From contig NZ_JH597773.1 in the NCBI RefSeq assembly GCF_000243335.1, forward strand, positions 4,238,115 through 4,302,114: a DNA stretch of 64,000 bases, in the 5' to 3' direction. Positions within the stretch are counted from its first letter, which is position 1; the number at the start of each line of letters is the position of its first letter. Of the stretch, positions 36,850 through 45,151 are shown in pieces. Source of the stretch: Leptonema illini DSM 21528 (GTDB lineage: Bacteria; Spirochaetota; Leptospiria; Leptospirales; Leptonemataceae). The notes under the pieces are model-generated. The model had not been told where the DNA came from. It saw only the letters and a list, made by a program, of their open reading frames with translations, and made no database searches. Both the position numbers and the translations under genes were made by a program.

Positions 36850-36892
36850 GTTAACCACGGAGGCAGGGGGCACGGAGAAGAGGGCACGGAGG
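36850..36892 (+). repeat. Dispersed CCACGGAG-type intergenic repeat, copy B
   Basis: GTTAACCACGGAGGCAG is followed by two further CACGGAG units (GGCACGGAGAAGAGGGCACGG). It lies just after rpiA, at the left edge of the accessory island. It is the longest of the three copies in the window. Confidence 0.65.
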
Positions 36893-37005
36893 AAATCCAG
36901 TAAAGGCAGGAATTGAATTTCTAAAGAGAAGCCTAATAGTCCCTGGGTGCTGACTGCGGGAAAAAAAAGGATTGCCAGTGGCGACGTTTCGACGTCTCAA
37001 ATGAT

Positions 37006-37470
37006 ATGCGCTACGAAGAACGATCCCCCGTAATGGTCCTGCTTCTCACCCTGGTGACGTGCGGCCTGTATCTGGTTTACTGGTATTACTGCTTTTATCG
37101 AGATCTCTACTCGATTACGGGGCGGACGCCGACAGGGCTGCCGTTCTTTGTGGATTTTATCATCGCCATATTCACCGCCGGCCTCTGGGGTGCCTACGTC
37201 GATTACGGCATCTCACGAGAGCTGCAGCGCATCCGTCAGGCGAACGGCATCGACCTGCCCGATTCCACCGTCCTTGTTCTGGCTCTTGACGTCGTATCGA
37301 TATTTACGGCGCATCTGCTCTTTATCATCACAAGCGCCATCCAGCAGGATGAATGGAATAAGATGCTGCAGGCCAGAGCAGGGCAGCCATTTGAGCGCCC
37401 GGTGACCGTTGTGGCGACCATTGAGTCGAGCCCGAGACGAACAGACGATGCGAGCGGTGGGCCGTATTGA
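37006..37470 (+). CDS. DUF4234-like integral membrane protein
   Basis: 154 residues. The start RYEERSPVMVLLLTLVTCGLY, then LVYWYYCFYRD, is characteristic of the DUF4234 family. Three to four membrane helices follow, with a short polar C-terminus. No function is known for the family. It is preceded by 160 bases of non-coding DNA with repeat copy B. Confidence 0.72.
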   Translation: MRYEERSPVMVLLLTLVTCGLYLVYWYYCFYRDLYSITGRTPTGLPFFVDFIIAIFTAGLWGAYVDYGISRELQRIRQANGIDLPDSTVLVLALDVVSIFTAHLLFIITSAIQQDEWNKMLQARAGQPFERPVTVVATIESSPRRTDDASGGPY

Positions 37471-37560
37471 GAGGCGGGGGATGGGAGTAAGACTTGAAAA
37501 GACAGTATCAGGAGTATTGAGAAGAACCAGTAGATTGCTCGGAATAGGAGAGAAACAGAG

Positions 37561-37887
37561 GTGCCTATGGATGTTAACAAGTTAATGAACTATGCAAAAA
37601 CCGTATTCAATGAGATGATTAATAATAGCGATCGTCTGACCAACCAACAAATTGAAGCAATAATGGGCGAGGATTACTCTCTTTATGAAGATACAATCGT
37701 CTCCGGTTTACGCGAAATTGGCAAGGCCAGTCGCAAAGTAGGCCCTGGCGGTGGGATTCAATTCAACCCAAGACAGGGAGCGCAGAGGACACTTAGAGAA
37801 TCGAACATTAGCGCACTTCAAGCCTACTTCAATGCCAATTTGCCCGACGAGAGTGTCGAGGATTATACCCCGGCCCCAGATGATGAG
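37561..37887 (+). pseudogene. N-terminal fragment of an IS-split gene (wHTH-like)
   Basis: 109 codons from GTG 37561 (AGGAG about 10 bases before it; ATG 37567 is an alternative). The frame runs on for ten codons into the left end of the IS256-family element and stops at 37915-37917 inside the terminal repeat. LREIGKASRKVGPGGGIQF looks like the wing of a winged-helix domain. The C-terminal part of the same gene lies beyond the element. Base composition is clearly lower in GC than the neighbours, consistent with acquired DNA. A short product may still be made but lacks the nuclease-like part. Confidence 0.72.
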
Positions 37888-39266
37888 GACTATGTCCCAG
37901 TGATAGTTAGACTTTGAGGCGGGACCCACTGAATGCATCCTATGCCGAGATCCGCTCGTCAATCTTTTTATCCAGGAAGGTGTTTAAGAACTCATGGATA
38001 TGAGTGTATGACCGCACCTTACGGAATTGTTCCTCCTGTGATAGCAGGAGACTACCGACCCATCGGAGCACCTGGTCTGTCTGCGGCCTTGACCGTTTAA
38101 CCCGGTTAAGCTGAGACCTGGGATTCGAAAATGCCGAATCGATCAGATTGGTTGTGTAGAAGGATGTTCTCAACTTCGGCGGCATATTGATGCGATGCAG
38201 CGTTAACAGCGTCTCTAAGCCCTCCTGAAGGCTCTGGGAGGCACTGTAGCTGATGGATTCGAGCCATGATAGCACGGACCGCATCTCGCTTGCGACATCT
38301 TCGTAACTGTTCGCGCTGAATGCCTGCTTGTATCTCTTGCAGAATTCTGCATGATACTTCCGTGGGAGTTTTGCAAGGACATTTCTCTGTTTATGCAAGT
38401 AGCAGAGTTGAATTTCAGCTCTGCTACCGAAGAACTCTCTGGCCGCTTTTTCAAGAGCCTTTGATCCATCCATGACGACAAGCACACGATCTGTGAAGCG
38501 GATATCACGGCTCTCGATTGATTGAAGGACACTGAGTGCGCTATCAGCATTCTCTGTAGACCCCTCAGAAATGCCCAGAAAATGCTTGTTTCCGGCCGTA
38601 TCGACCCCGAGAGCAACGATTACGACAGAGCCGCCGAATACGATGCCATCAAGAACAATACACCAGAATGTCTGATCAGGAAACCTGCGTGAATTCAAAT
38701 GATTGAGCGACTCACGGCTGGACTTCACAAACTCCCGCGAAACCGCACTCCGCGAAAGGCCGAGAGAGGCTTCTGTCTTTCTCAGCGTCTTTTCATAGTT
38801 CCGGGTGCTGATGCCTGCCAGCATCAGGCGCTCAACATGCTCGCGAAGATCAGAGCGATCCTGAAGGATCTCATATCGCTCCAGCTTCACTTCCTTGCCA
38901 TTGCTTCGAGCTCTGGGCCTCTGGATGGCCACCCTTTCACCATCGAGCACAATGGAACCACGCTGGCTGCCGCCTCGATGGGCAAGACCACGGCCTCTCT
39001 TATGCTCCCCTGTCTTGCCGCATAACGTTTCGATTTCTTCGAGAATCAAAGCTCCTACGTAACCGAGTGCAAATTCGCGCACTCGAGCATCGAGGCTGGT
39101 TCGAATATAATCCCGAAAACCTTCGGCCGTAAGGCTTTGTGTTTGACTGGTTTCTGCCCGTTCGTTCTTCTTCATCTGGAACCCTCCGTAAGGGAATGTG
39201 GTGTTCGGCCCACTTTGGGCCAGGGTTCCGCCTTTTCAAACTCTAACTAAATTCGGGACATAATCT
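37888..39266 (-). mobile_element. IS256-family insertion sequence, about 1.38 kb
   Basis: One transposase gene bounded by imperfect inverted terminal repeats of about 45 bases. The left end starts GACTATGTCCC (37888-37898), then GTTAGACTTTGA (37906-37917) and GGCGGGACCC (37918-37927). The right end read inward gives GATTATGTCCC (39265-39255), GTTAGAGTTTGA (39247-39236) and GGCGGAACCC. The flanks GATGATGAG (37879-37887) and ATTGCTGAG (39267-39275) could be a decayed 9-base target duplication (6 of 9 match). The exact right end is uncertain by a base or two. Confidence 0.85.
37940..39175 (-). CDS. IS256/Mutator-family transposase
   Basis: 411 residues, full length for the family. The first catalytic Asp is at residue 176 (VLDGIVFGG) and the second at 236 (VVMDGSKAL). 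The characteristic QLCYLHKQRNVL follows. At the third catalytic position, where IS256 reads NLIES with Glu, this protein reads NLIDS with Asp 346. No frameshift or stop is seen. The substitution may reduce activity or may be normal in this subgroup. The gene is carried between clear terminal inverted repeats. Confidence 0.93.
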   Translation of the reverse strand: MKKNERAETSQTQSLTAEGFRDYIRTSLDARVREFALGYVGALILEEIETLCGKTGEHKRGRGLAHRGGSQRGSIVLDGERVAIQRPRARSNGKEVKLERYEILQDRSDLREHVERLMLAGISTRNYEKTLRKTEASLGLSRSAVSREFVKSSRESLNHLNSRRFPDQTFWCIVLDGIVFGGSVVIVALGVDTAGNKHFLGISEGSTENADSALSVLQSIESRDIRFTDRVLVVMDGSKALEKAAREFFGSRAEIQLCYLHKQRNVLAKLPRKYHAEFCKRYKQAFSANSYEDVASEMRSVLSWLESISYSASQSLQEGLETLLTLHRINMPPKLRTSFYTTNLIDSAFSNPRSQLNRVKRSRPQTDQVLRWVGSLLLSQEEQFRKVRSYTHIHEFLNTFLDKKIDERISA

Positions 39267-39758
39267 ATTGCTGAGAACATAGGAAACAACCATTCCTATA
39301 CTGGCATTTGGGAAAACCCAGATATTATTGCTGCCTCTCTGCCAGCGGGACATTTCTCTGTCACAGTTCCGAACGCACAGCTCACTGTTTTTGAGGTAAA
39401 GAACACTTGGCCCACAATACAGGATGCTATGCAAGCTGCGAGTTTTCTGAGGTATTTTAATGCTTCGTATCTTTGCTTCTACGATAGTACATACACGGGA
39501 AAGGACTTTGATTCACTCTTCTGGAAACTTGAACAAAATGGAATGAATTTCTGGTTGGAAAGGTTTCGAATTGGACTGATCATCTCTTTTCGGTCAACCT
39601 ATAGATCTGGATACTCGTTTCAATTAGTAAGGCCTGCGCCAGTTCTGCCGCTGTTGCCTGCTCAGGCTGCCGCGACCATTGAAAGGTATTACTCGAATAG
39701 TTCGAAAGAAGAGATGAAAAAAAAGTTTCGCGAGTCGGTCACTCAGCATATCCGATAG
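39264..39758 (+). pseudogene. C-terminal fragment of an IS-split gene (PD-(D/E)XK nuclease-like)
   Basis: The frame is open from 39264, just after a TAA inside the IS end, and has no start before ATG 39429. It encodes GIWENPDIIAASLPAGHFSV and then LTVFEVKNTWPTIQDAMQAA; the PD...(12-20 residues)...EVK pattern followed by an amphipathic helix resembles a PD-(D/E)XK nuclease core. Removing the element plus 9 bases of the flank joins codon GAG at 37885-37887 to AAC at 39276 in frame, giving a protein of about 270 residues. The nuclease assignment is inferred from the motif only. Confidence 0.7.
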
Positions 39759-39800
39759 ATGGACTTTAGTGTTTTTCGCTCACTGTGATTCATCTGTTGA

Positions 39801-40076
39801 AGACTTTGCAGAGAATCTGATAGTCGGTCATTATGGTATTCAGCCTTTATTCTCTTCCTTGCTACACTTGGTGGGCGGTGGGGATTCAGAAAGCTCAGAA
39901 GGTTCAACAATGCAGCCACGCCTGAGGACTTGAAGAATCTACCGTGGAATCATCTTGAGATGCTGAAAGGAAGGCGAAAGGGCCAGTTCAGTATTCGGAT
40001 CAATCAGCAGTGGCGCATTTGCTTTGGATGGTCGAATGGGCATGCTGCTCGGGTGGAGATAGTCGACTATCACTGA
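39801..40076 (+). pseudogene. higB-like toxin remnant without a usable start
   Basis: Frame open 39801-40076 ending in LKGRRKGQFSIRINQQWRIC, FGWSN and RVEIVDYH, with FNNAATPEDL before it; these are hallmark segments of HigB (RelE-superfamily mRNA interferase). The upstream part of the frame has no ATG, GTG or TTG. A GTG at 39785 stands where a HigB start is expected by length, but in another frame that stops at 39818, so a frameshift has probably disabled the gene. It lies 24 bases before the intact higA. Confidence 0.72.
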
Positions 40077-40100
40077 CAGTAAGATAGGAGCATTATTGAA

Positions 40101-40397
40101 ATGAAGCGTCTGAACAATGTACATCCAGGTGAAGTTCTTTATGAGGAGTTTCTCGTTCCTCTTGAAATGACCGCCTATCGGCTGGCGAAGGAGACCGGAA
40201 TCCCGCAGACGCGTATCAGTGAGATTCTAAAGAAGCGACGAGGGATATCGGCGGATACGGCGATTCGTCTGGGGCGTTTCTTTGGAATGAGCCCGCAGTT
40301 CTGGTTGGGTTTACAGAATGACTATGATCTGGAAGAAGAGCTGCTGAACAAGGCGAAGCATTTCGAGAAGATCCAGGCCTATGCGCATGGTCGATGA
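40101..40397 (+). CDS. higA: HigA-type antitoxin
   Basis: 98 residues, Xre-family helix-turn-helix. It begins RLNNVHPGEVLYEEFLVPLE, the HigA/VapI signature, then has YRLAKETGIPQTRISEILKK as the DNA-binding helix pair, and FFGMSPQFWLGLQNDYDLE, typical of this family. In intact systems it neutralises HigB and represses the operon. Here the toxin upstream appears broken, so HigA is an orphan unless another toxin exists elsewhere. AGGAG lies 11 bases before the ATG. Confidence 0.93.
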   Translation: MKRLNNVHPGEVLYEEFLVPLEMTAYRLAKETGIPQTRISEILKKRRGISADTAIRLGRFFGMSPQFWLGLQNDYDLEEELLNKAKHFEKIQAYAHGR

Positions 40398-40410
40398 TTA
40401 GTAGCCTGAC

Positions 40411-40821
40411 CTATCCCCTTCTAACCCAGTTCTCAATTCTCAATCCCGGTATTCGATTGAACTCGTTTTCATTATTGGTTACGAGAGTAAAGCCGCCGGC
40501 AAGGGCTGTAGCCGCTATGAGCATATCGTTTGCGCCGATCGGTTTGCCGCGGACTTCCAGATCGGCGCGGATCTTACCATAGAAAGGAGCCGCCTCTTCG
40601 CTGAACGGAATCACCTCGAAGGGCAAAAGGAATTTCATGAGGGCAATGGCGTTCTTTTGAGGAGTCGTGCTTTTGTGGACCCCGTATTCCAGCTCTGCAG
40701 CAGTAATAGAGGAAAGGCCGACGCTATGCCTGACTGAGACGGTTTTCAGTCTTTTTGCCACGTGTTCCGGTCTATTCCGGATAACGTAAATGCAGATGTT
40801 CGTATCGAGCAGATATTTCAC
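40411..40821 (-). CDS. vapC: VapC-type PIN-domain ribonuclease toxin
   Basis: 136 residues. The PIN active site is visible: Asp in YLLDTNICIYVIR (residue 6), Glu in ITAAELEYGV and Asp in GANDMLIAATA, with the final VTNNENEF typical of the FitB/VapC subgroup. VapC toxins cleave initiator tRNA or rRNA. The ATG overlaps the vapB stop as ATGA. It is convergent with higA, with 13 bases between. Confidence 0.95.
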   Translation of the reverse strand: MKYLLDTNICIYVIRNRPEHVAKRLKTVSVRHSVGLSSITAAELEYGVHKSTTPQKNAIALMKFLLPFEVIPFSEEAAPFYGKIRADLEVRGKPIGANDMLIAATALAGGFTLVTNNENEFNRIPGLRIENWVRRG

Positions 40822-41045
40822 AGAGGATCTCTTTCCTGTGCTTCGGGCTGATTGCGCTCTATCATGAAGTCGTCGCTGAAATCCGAAAGGTTGGAGAGCC
40901 AGTCCGCCCAGGCGCTCTTCCGGGGTATGAGAACGACCATATCTCCTATTTTGCGGATGTAGACCTCGCTGCCTGTGAATCGGAATTCCTTCGGCAATCG
41001 AACGGCCTGACTGCTTCCGTTCTTGAAAAGCTTTGCTTTTTCCAT
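40818..41045 (-). CDS. vapB: VapB-type AbrB-fold antitoxin
   Basis: 75 residues. AKLFKNGSSQAVRLPKEFRF is the swapped-hairpin AbrB/MazE DNA-binding motif, and the C-terminal half (DWLSNLSDFSDDFM) wraps the toxin. It precedes and overlaps vapC, the usual order. A palindrome immediately upstream probably binds the VapBC complex for autorepression. Confidence 0.95.
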   Translation of the reverse strand: MEKAKLFKNGSSQAVRLPKEFRFTGSEVYIRKIGDMVVLIPRKSAWADWLSNLSDFSDDFMIERNQPEAQERDPL

Positions 41046-41047
41046 GA

Positions 41048-41067
41048 GTATATATAGCAGTATATAC
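41048..41067 (-). promoter_or_regulatory. Palindromic operator upstream of vapB
   Basis: GTATATA (41048-41054) and TATATAC (41061-41067) form a perfect 7-base inverted repeat with a 6-base spacer, starting 3 bases before the vapB ATG at 41045. Its position is right for VapBC autorepression, and it stands out in an otherwise GC-rich region. An AT-rich -10 element may be contained in it. Confidence 0.65.
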
Positions 41068-41225
41068 CGAAAAGTGTCAAGAGAAAGTCGTTTTAATCAA
41101 TCGGACATGCACAATGAATGCATGGGGTGGAAAATCCGTTTGACTGATTGGAGCGAAGAGCTATCGTATGGACGAAACCCCACACCCATACGCAGAAGAA
41201 ATTCGTGAGAGGGCTGCTGAAAAGA

Positions 41226-42008
41226 ATGATCATCGTTTACACGAAAGAGCACATCCTGAAGGTCTTCGCCTGCAGTCACGAAATCGCTCGAGTCGTCGAC
41301 CCGGCAGTCGATCCCGGTCTGGAGCCGCGGGAGGATCTACTGCTCAGGGATTGGATCGAAGGTATGGACCTGATTCTCGATGCGCGCGTTCAGCTGGATC
41401 ATTTCAGAAAGGCCTACTCTGCATCGATCCCTGAAACGGAGTTCGGTAATCTATGGCGTTCAAAGGACTCCACCTTAGGAGCCCTTGCCGACCTGATTGC
41501 TGAGCACTCTCAGCCTGTGCACATTCCTGAATGGAAGTTCGTAGGACGGGAATGCGAACGCGGCACTATTCTGCGATTTCTTTTGCATTCAATTAACTCA
41601 CGATCCCCACAGAGGATCGCAACAGGTAGAACGTCGCTTGGCTTCCTTGCAAAGGGACGCGATTGGTCGTTTGTCGATGCTATTAACATTCCTTTCCCTG
41701 GTGTGTTACCGCCGCCGGTCAGAGTATCTCACAGGAGGCTTCAGCCGGTTCAGGTGCGCGTGATTCAATCGGCATTTTCTATTGTATCGGTTGCATCGGG
41801 CGTTGCAGTGGTTGCAGCATTCCTCCTGAAAGCACCGGCCGCTGCGATCATAGGTGCTTTCTTCCTTGCACTATCGATTACAAGCATGATACTGTTCCGC
41901 AAGCAACTCGGGCTGGCGTCGACCGTTCATTACATTTTTCCCGGAGTTCGTTCTTTAAGAGAGTTGTCGTTACTCATCTGCGAGAGGCGGAAAGGGGGCT
42001 CAGCGTGA
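41226..42008 (+). CDS. Hypothetical protein with two C-terminal membrane helices
   Basis: 260 residues from ATG 41226, no family recognised. The first ~165 residues are soluble with no clear motif. Two hydrophobic segments follow (about 191-212, IVSVASGVAVVAAFLL, and 214-232, AAAIIGAFFLALSITSMILF). A short basic tail ends the protein. The frame continues upstream to an ATG at 41148, but that part is His/Lys-rich and lacks a ribosome-binding site. It precedes the CPBP protease gene by 66 bases. Confidence 0.55.
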   Translation: MIIVYTKEHILKVFACSHEIARVVDPAVDPGLEPREDLLLRDWIEGMDLILDARVQLDHFRKAYSASIPETEFGNLWRSKDSTLGALADLIAEHSQPVHIPEWKFVGRECERGTILRFLLHSINSRSPQRIATGRTSLGFLAKGRDWSFVDAINIPFPGVLPPPVRVSHRRLQPVQVRVIQSAFSIVSVASGVAVVAAFLLKAPAAAIIGAFFLALSITSMILFRKQLGLASTVHYIFPGVRSLRELSLLICERRKGGSA

Positions 42009-42074
42009 TGGGCGCAAAGATCAAGAGAGGGTTCGAAGCGTTATCTGAAGGTCATTCTAACTGTATTTGAGCCC

Positions 42075-42827
42075 ATGATGCGTCATTCCTTGCGACATCC
42101 TTACGGCGAAACGAGAAATGCCGAAGACGAGAGGCGTTCGTTCGTGGCTCTTGCTATCTTTGCTCTCTCTGTACCCTCGCTTGCGAATGGATTCTATAAT
42201 CCGGTGTTGGCACAAAGCGCTGTCCTTTACTGGACTGCTGAGTTTTTTACGTGGATTGCCTGGCCGACTGTCTGGTTTCTCGTCCTTTATCGACGTGGCC
42301 TGACCCTGGCTGATCTTGGACTGACGCTTCCATCACCCATCTATCGCGGCTTGCTTCCGTTCATGGGCGTTACTCTCTTACTCTTCCCGTTGTCGTTTGT
42401 CTTCTACGGCGTCATCGGCTTTGTCGCTCAGATCATGATTTCGGACAACTGGCTGGATCAAGGCTTCCGCTATCCTTCGCAGATTCCGGCTGATGGAACG
42501 TGGCGAGTCATCGGTGCCATCTATCTCGCAGCTACAGCTGGTGTTGTTGAAGAGATCGTCTTTCGAGCTCTTCCCCGACTTCTTGCAGACAACAGCTGGA
42601 TTTCGTCCTTCTTTTATGTGCTGTCGTCTTCCGTTTTATTCGCCTGTGTGCATTGGGAGAACGGGCAAATAGCCTTAGTGGAAACTTTTTTCTGGGGTAT
42701 GTCCATGGCCGGACTCTTCCTGGCAACGCGCAGTCTGTGGCCGGGTATCATCATCCATTTCCTGACGGATTTTGTTATCTTCTACTATGACTTTTCCGTA
42801 CTGGGATGGCTCATGAAAGCGCTGTAA
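42075..42827 (+). CDS. CPBP (CAAX/Abi) family intramembrane metalloprotease
   Basis: 250 residues with about eight predicted membrane helices. The family motifs are present: EEIVFRAL (the EExxxR motif) near residue 158, FACVHWENG with the first His, and HFLTDFVIF with the second. In bacteria such proteins act in bacteriocin self-immunity, protein processing or unknown roles; nothing near it (no bacteriocin-like gene) points to one. It ends the accessory stretch before the proB block. Confidence 0.85.
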   Translation: MMRHSLRHPYGETRNAEDERRSFVALAIFALSVPSLANGFYNPVLAQSAVLYWTAEFFTWIAWPTVWFLVLYRRGLTLADLGLTLPSPIYRGLLPFMGVTLLLFPLSFVFYGVIGFVAQIMISDNWLDQGFRYPSQIPADGTWRVIGAIYLAATAGVVEEIVFRALPRLLADNSWISSFFYVLSSSVLFACVHWENGQIALVETFFWGMSMAGLFLATRSLWPGIIIHFLTDFVIFYYDFSVLGWLMKAL

Positions 42828-42946
42828 ACTGGTTGCTGCATGGTGGAAGGGCGGAGTGGATCATGTGGAGCTGAAGTCGAGCGCTCTCGAAGCATCGAGG
42901 ATCATCCGCATTGATGCGGATGCATTTTGTTACTCTTTGTGCCCCT

Positions 42947-44074
42947 TCACCCGATCTCAGTCTCGATGATCAGATCGTTGCGATGGATCACCTCGTATGA
43001 CAGTGGCTTCTTCGCATCGATCGATGCCTGGATCTCACGAGAGCCGGCGCGCACAATGCCGCGACCGATGCTCTGGCCGGCTGCATCGACGATCTCGACG
43101 ACGTCGGATTGTGCGAAGGCGCCGCGAAGCTCCTTGATGCCGGCTCCAAGAAGCGAGGATCCGCGATGACGCAGGGCGTTTACCGCTCCGTCGTCGATGA
43201 TGACCGCACCCCTCGTTCTTGCGAAAAGAAGCCACATCTTGCGCGCATTCATGTGAGAGGGCTCGGTGGAGCCTATAATGGTGCCGATGTCTTCTCCGGT
43301 AAAAAGGGACTGCACCGGCGCCCGGTCGCGACCCGGTAGTATGGCGACGCGAAACCCCGTGCGCAGACCGAGCTGTCCGGCGCGGATCTTCGTGCGCATG
43401 CCGCCCGATCCGGGGCCGCTTGGACCGCCGGCCGCCTCTAATACGTCGGCGGTGATCGACGTCAGCACGGGCACGCGCTGCTCGTTAATCAGAAAGCCGT
43501 TAACAGAAGTCAGAAGAACAAGAAGATCGGAACGCAGCAGTGCGGCGCAGGCGGCGCTTAAGAGATCGTTATCACCGAAGCGCAGCTCTTCGGTAGAAAC
43601 GGTATCGTTCTCGTTGATGATGGGAACGACGCCGAGACGCAGTAGCTCCTGAATCGTGTGGCCGATGTTCAGATAGGCGTTGCGATCGCGAAAGTCCCGC
43701 GCCGTGATGAGGATCTGCGAAACGGCCAGGCCCTTCTCGGCGAAGATCTCGCCGTATAACGAGATCAGACGTGCCTGGCCGACGGCGGCCAGGGCCTGCT
43801 TGCGCGAAAGCCCGGGATTCGACTGCGGATGATAACCGGCGAGCGTTTTGCGCAGCACGGAGCGTCCCATGGCGACGGCGCCGCTTGAAACAAGGATAAC
43901 CTCGATGCCGCGTTCGCGCAGAAAGAGCACCTCGTCGCGCAGCTTCTCGATCATGCTGCGATCCAGTCCATTCGGCTCGTTTGCCTCGTTCGCCGTGGCG
44001 ATCAATCCCGAGCCGATCTTCAGCACGACTCGCTTCGATTCTGTTAACGCCTTCTGTAGTTCTTTGCGGTCCAT
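42947..44074 (-). CDS. proB: Glutamate 5-kinase
   Basis: First enzyme of proline synthesis, phosphorylating glutamate. 375 residues, with an amino-acid kinase domain (VVLKIGSGLIA at the start, ILVSSGAVAMGR, IINENDTVSTEELRFGDND, GTGGMRTKI-like SGGMRTKIRAGQ) and a C-terminal PUA domain from about residue 285. The ATG overlaps the obgE stop by one base (TAATG). Its place after obgE and the ribosomal protein genes is common in bacteria. Confidence 0.95.
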   Translation of the reverse strand: MDRKELQKALTESKRVVLKIGSGLIATANEANEPNGLDRSMIEKLRDEVLFLRERGIEVILVSSGAVAMGRSVLRKTLAGYHPQSNPGLSRKQALAAVGQARLISLYGEIFAEKGLAVSQILITARDFRDRNAYLNIGHTIQELLRLGVVPIINENDTVSTEELRFGDNDLLSAACAALLRSDLLVLLTSVNGFLINEQRVPVLTSITADVLEAAGGPSGPGSGGMRTKIRAGQLGLRTGFRVAILPGRDRAPVQSLFTGEDIGTIIGSTEPSHMNARKMWLLFARTRGAVIIDDGAVNALRHRGSSLLGAGIKELRGAFAQSDVVEIVDAAGQSIGRGIVRAGSREIQASIDAKKPLSYEVIHRNDLIIETEIG

Positions 44075-45126
44075 TATCGCTTGCGGATCAGCCGTTCGGC
44101 ATGCGTTTCTTCTTTGAATAGAGAAAAGAGCGTTTCAAGAAAGCGATCGAGGTTCTTCTCTTCTTTCGCCGAGATGAAAAGGATATCGGCATCCTCTTTA
44201 AGCGGAGGATCAAGATCCCTGCCTTTTTCGCGAAAGAGCTCTTCGACGTTTTTCTCGAAGTCGGCGTCGTATTCGACCTGATCGGCCTTGTTAAAAAGAA
44301 CGAGATACGGCCTGTGTACAAGCGCCTCGGAGTACTTGCTTAACTCCATACGCAGCATGCGAAACTCAGCCGTCGGATCAAGCGAGCCTATATCGAGAAC
44401 GAAGATGATGACGTTCACTCGCTCGATATGTTTGAGAAAGGAAAGGCCGAGGCCGGCTCCTTTGCTCGCCCCTTCGATGATGCCGGGAATGTCGGCGAGG
44501 ATCAGGCGTCGCTCGCCGCGTATCAAGACGCCGAGGTTCGGGTTCAGCGTCGTAAACGGATAATCCCCGATCGCAGGATTGTTATTCGAAACGACCGAAA
44601 GCAAAGTCGACTTGCCGGCGTTTGGCAGGCCGATCAGACCGGCGTCGGCGATGAGCTTGAGCGTTAGCCGAAGTCGACGCTCCGTTCCGGCGATACCGGG
44701 CTGGGCGTAGGTCGGCGCCTGATTGACCGATGTGGCGAAGTGAACGTTACCCAGGCCGCCTTTGCCGCCTTCGGCGATGACGACGCTGTCTTCGGGATGG
44801 ATGAGCTCGCAGAGGAATTCGCCTGTGTCGGCGTCTTCGACGACGGTGCCGACGGGAAGTCTGATAACGAGAGGGTCGGCGTCCTGTCCGAAGCGGCGCA
44901 GGGAGCGACCGGGCTCGCCGTTAGGCGCGGCGAAGAATTTATGGGAGAGAAAGCGGTCGAGTGTGGAAAGGGAGGGATCGGCCTGCAGCACCACGTCGGC
45001 GCCGCGGCCGCCGTCACCGCCGTCGGGCCCGCCTTTTTCGACGTATTTTTCGCGGTGGAAGTGCGCTGAGCCGGGCCCGCCATGCCCGGCCCGCACTCCG
45101 ATTTCCACCGTATCGACGAATTTCAC
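44074..45126 (-). CDS. obgE: GTPase ObgE/CgtA
   Basis: Ribosome-associated GTPase with roles in 50S assembly and growth control. 350 residues: the glycine-rich Obg fold (1-160, with HFHREKYVEKGGPDGGDGG and GGKGGLGNVHF) and a G domain with GLPNAGKST, DIPGIIEGAS and NKAD. It lacks the C-terminal OCT domain found in some bacteria. It is 25 bases downstream of rpmA, the conserved L21-L27-Obg block. Confidence 0.96.
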   Translation of the reverse strand: MKFVDTVEIGVRAGHGGPGSAHFHREKYVEKGGPDGGDGGRGADVVLQADPSLSTLDRFLSHKFFAAPNGEPGRSLRRFGQDADPLVIRLPVGTVVEDADTGEFLCELIHPEDSVVIAEGGKGGLGNVHFATSVNQAPTYAQPGIAGTERRLRLTLKLIADAGLIGLPNAGKSTLLSVVSNNNPAIGDYPFTTLNPNLGVLIRGERRLILADIPGIIEGASKGAGLGLSFLKHIERVNVIIFVLDIGSLDPTAEFRMLRMELSKYSEALVHRPYLVLFNKADQVEYDADFEKNVEELFREKGRDLDPPLKEDADILFISAKEEKNLDRFLETLFSLFKEETHAERLIRKR

Positions 45127-45151
45127 GGAATCGACTGCGGAAAAAGGAGAA

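Noticed and set aside
39769-39933. Short plus-strand frame beginning GTG 39769 that overlaps the higB remnant
   Set aside because: No ribosome-binding site or known sequence is present, and its end lies within the well-recognised HigB region in another frame.
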